DNA of 59,999 nucleotides from Candidatus Eiseniibacteriota bacterium (GTDB taxonomy: Bacteria; Eisenbacteria; RBG-16-71-46; JACRLI01). Below the pieces are notes generated by a model. It did no database searches. It was not told where the DNA came from and saw nothing but the letters and a program-made list of their open reading frames with translations. Positions 58,211 through 59,999 of this stretch are shown piece after piece. Each line of letters opens with the position of its first letter. The stretch's first letter is position 1. A program made the position numbers and the translations under genes. The DNA is taken from contig JANXVU010000088.1 in the NCBI GenBank assembly GCA_025351485.1, forward strand, positions 1 to 59,999, read 5' to 3'.

Positions 58211-59497
58211 CTACTTCTGCCCCACCGTGGAGTAATCCCGGCGGCCCGCCCCATCGTAGATCTGGCGCGGCCGGGCGATCTTCTGCTCCGAGTCCAGCAT
58301 CATCTCCAGATAGTGCGCCGCCCAGCCGCCGGTGCGGCCCAGGGCGAACATCACCGTGAAATACGCCGCCGGGATCTTCAGCGCCTCGTAGATCAGACCC
58401 GAATAGAAGTCCACGTTCGGGTACAGCTTGCGCTTGATGAAGTACTCGTCCGAAAGGGCGATGCGCTCCAGTTCGATGGCGATGTCGATCAGCGGGTTCT
58501 TGCCGGTCTCTGCGAACACCGCGTCCGCCATCTCCTTGGTCACCTTGGCGCGGGGATCGTAATTCTTGTACACCCGGTGCCCGAAGCCCATCAGGCGGCC
58601 CTTGCCGGCCTTCACGCTGTCCACGAACGCCGGCACGTTTCCAATCGAGCCGATCTCGCGCAGCATCTTCAGAACTTCCTCGTTGGCCCCGCCGTGCAGC
58701 GGCCCATACAGCGCCGACATCGCCGCCGAGGCGCAGCAGAAGATGTCGCTCTGCGAGCTGGCCACGTTGCGCAGCACGCTGGTGGAACAGTTCTGCTCGT
58801 GGTCCAGGTGCAGTATAAGGAGCACGTCCAGCGCCCGCTCCAGCGACTTGGACGGCACGTACTTCTCGCCGGGCTTCCCAAACATCATCCTCAAAAAGTT
58901 GCCCGAATAGCTGAGCGAAGCGTCCGGCTCCACCGGCGCCTGGCCGGTGTGGTGCCGGTAAATGGAGGCGCAGATCGGAGCCATGTGGCCGATCAGGCGC
59001 AGCGCCATCTCCTCGCGAACCGCCACGTCCAGGACTTGGCGCGACTCCGGGTAATCCGCGGAGAGCGCTCCCAGCACCGAGACCAGCATGCTGCACGGGT
59101 GCGCGTCCGCCGGGAACGAAGAGATGATCTTCTGGATGTTGGCGGGCACGGCCGAATGCGCCGCGATCTCACTGGTCCAGGCCTTGAGCTGCCCATCGCT
59201 CGGAAGCTCACCCTTGACCACCAGGTAAGTGCACTCCAGGTAGCTGGCCCGCTCGGCCAGCTGGTCGATGGGGTAGCCGCGGTAGAGCAGGATGCCCTTG
59301 TCGCCATCGATGAAGGTGATCTTGCTGCGGCAGGAAGCGGTGTTGAGGTAGCCCGGGTCGTACGACATCAGACCGAAGTCGTCGGCGGAAGTCTTGAACT
59401 CCCGGAGCTCGGCGGCCTTGACGGTTCCATCCTTGATGGCAAGTTCCTTGGAGTTTCCGGTGCGATTGTCGGTGATTTTGATCGTTTCGCTGGCCAT
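58211..59497 (-). CDS. gltA: Citrate synthase (hexameric type)
   Basis: A 428-residue protein, as for the Gram-negative type II enzyme. ATG at 59497 gives MASETIKITDNRTGNSKELA; the frame is open to 59575 without need. Catalytic residues: His in ALDVLLILHLDHEQNCSTSV, His in LYGPLHGGANEEVL, FVDSVKAGKGRLMGFGHRVY with YKNYDPRA, and the late Asp in YPNVDFYSGLIYEAL. N-terminal NTASCRSKITFIDGDKGILL and YRGYPIDQLAERASYLE are typical. It condenses oxaloacetate with acetyl-CoA at the start of the TCA cycle. It stands alone and ends at a terminator. Confidence 0.97.
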   Translation of the reverse strand: MASETIKITDNRTGNSKELAIKDGTVKAAELREFKTSADDFGLMSYDPGYLNTASCRSKITFIDGDKGILLYRGYPIDQLAERASYLECTYLVVKGELPSDGQLKAWTSEIAAHSAVPANIQKIISSFPADAHPCSMLVSVLGALSADYPESRQVLDVAVREEMALRLIGHMAPICASIYRHHTGQAPVEPDASLSYSGNFLRMMFGKPGEKYVPSKSLERALDVLLILHLDHEQNCSTSVLRNVASSQSDIFCCASAAMSALYGPLHGGANEEVLKMLREIGSIGNVPAFVDSVKAGKGRLMGFGHRVYKNYDPRAKVTKEMADAVFAETGKNPLIDIAIELERIALSDEYFIKRKLYPNVDFYSGLIYEALKIPAAYFTVMFALGRTGGWAAHYLEMMLDSEQKIARPRQIYDGAGRRDYSTVGQK

Positions 59498-59713
59498 GGT
59501 ACCGGCGTTCCCTTCCAGGCCCCGTGGGCCATACGTAAGCCTTGGTTGCAATGCGTGGCCTCTCCCGAGAATCATAACTGATTCCGGGGAGGGCCGTTAA
59601 GGGGGAAGTTTTGGGAGGGTCTCCGGGAGAATTGACGATTCTATTCCGGCCTGTCAGGATTATTTACTCTTTCCACCAAGCTCATACGAACCCCGCCACC
59701 TCAGGAGGCCACC

Positions 59714-59917
59714 TTGAGATCCCGGTTCTGGTTCCGCTCCCTGCTGTTCGCAGGCCTGCTCCTTCTGCCCCTCCCCGCGTCCGCCAAGCGACTGATCTAC
59801 ATCGCGGATGACTGCGTCATTTCCATGATCGAGGGCTGGTACCGGACCAATCCCAAACCCGAGTCAATCCCGTTTCCCGTTGAAAAGTGGCGGCTCCGCA
59901 CTCAGGCTGCTGCCTGA
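59714..59917 (+). CDS. Small exported ORF, probably truncated
   Basis: A 67-residue ORF from TTG 59714, with AGGAGG five bases upstream. A good signal peptide (WFRSLLFAGLLLLPLPASA) is followed by KRLIYIADDCVISMIEGWYR and then PFPVEKWRLRTQAAA. The last part lies on the opposite strand of another ORF, and its character changes near PVEKWR, so the gene may have been cut by a mobile element. Function unknown. Confidence 0.5.
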   Translation: MRSRFWFRSLLFAGLLLLPLPASAKRLIYIADDCVISMIEGWYRTNPKPESIPFPVEKWRLRTQAAA

Positions 59918-59999
59918 CGCTTCCTGATTCCCAGTTCCTTCTGCACCGCCTCGCGCAGCGCCGACAGATGGTTCTTGCCACGCACCCGCCGCAGCCTGG
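59902..59999 (-). CDS. Unidentified ORF, C-terminal end only (possible transposase)
   Basis: The minus strand reads RLRRVRGKNHLSALREAVQK then ELGIRKRQAAA and a TGA at 59904, entering from the right edge. It is basic and helical. Just beyond its stop lies GTTGAAAAGTGGCGGCTCCG (59879-59898), which looks like the repeat-bearing end of an IS21-type element by recall only. With 31 residues no family can be fixed. Confidence 0.3.
   Translation of the reverse strand, partial: RLRRVRGKNHLSALREAVQKELGIRKRQAAA

Noticed and set aside
58193-59581. 462-codon open frame opposite citrate synthase
   Set aside because: Antisense shadow; citrate synthase occupies the whole stretch with all catalytic residues.
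1-59999. CRISPR arrays, prophage genes, toxin-antitoxin or restriction systems
   Set aside because: No spaced direct repeats and no genes of these types were seen; the only hint of mobile DNA is the fragment at the right edge.

Overview
This is a GC-rich, gene-dense bacterial chromosome segment with no phage, CRISPR array or plasmid functions. Only a fragment at the extreme right edge hints at a mobile element. Three surface or secreted gene types point to a lineage of the FCB superphylum outside classical Bacteroidota, for example an Eisenbacteria-like or Gemmatimonadota-like organism: a PorV/PorQ-type barrel beside a PorU-like C25 peptidase, a SprA-like protein, and FlgD-type C-terminal Ig tails ending exported proteins. 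The lineage is inference; no rRNA or ribosomal protein gene is present.

Layout. 1-7.5 kb: minus-strand envelope and secretion genes (NHL-repeat protein, two DUF5683-like proteins, PorV/PorQ-like barrel, PorU-like peptidase). 7.5-12.2 kb: Trm112-like protein, accA and dnaE. 12.5-24.6 kb: mixed housekeeping, namely a lipoprotein, a PanD homologue that lacks its catalytic residues, M24 peptidase, inositol-phosphatase family protein, transporter, msrA, membrane hydroxylase, single-domain asparaginase, prolyl oligopeptidase, small membrane protein plus cytochrome c lipoprotein, tRNA-Leu(UAA), GNAT, VOC and a frameshifted cupin. 24.6-29.7 kb: SprA-like protein, Asp/Glu racemase, SulP transporter and a DUF948-like protein.

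29.7-39.2 kb: a nine-gene arginine operon, argR-argG-X-argC-argD-argF'-argB-argE-argH, with a candidate ARG box ahead of argR. The transcarbamylase belongs to the N-acylornithine type, so acylated intermediates probably persist to acylcitrulline. It carries Ser at the position that separates acetyl from succinyl specificity. X is a P-loop protein I cannot assign, translationally coupled to argC. No N-acylglutamate synthase is present in the operon, which makes X a candidate for that first step.

39.4-60 kb: S9 peptidase and metallo-beta-lactamase-fold protein; tetR-paaABCD (phenylacetyl-CoA epoxidase) with promoter and operator; a membrane glycosyltransferase-like protein; FetAB-type ABC transporter; GAF/HD-GYP/HDOD signalling protein; ornithine cyclodeaminase homologue; dihaem cytochrome c; a four-gene sugar-nucleotide/glycosyltransferase operon; citrate synthase; and at the edge a small exported ORF running into an unidentified minus-strand ORF.

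Expression signals are of two kinds. Many genes have strong GGAGG-type ribosome sites and 4-base NTGA overlaps. Several first genes instead have a -10-like hexamer exactly 7 nt before the ATG, some with TTGACA 17 nt further up, suggesting leaderless mRNAs.
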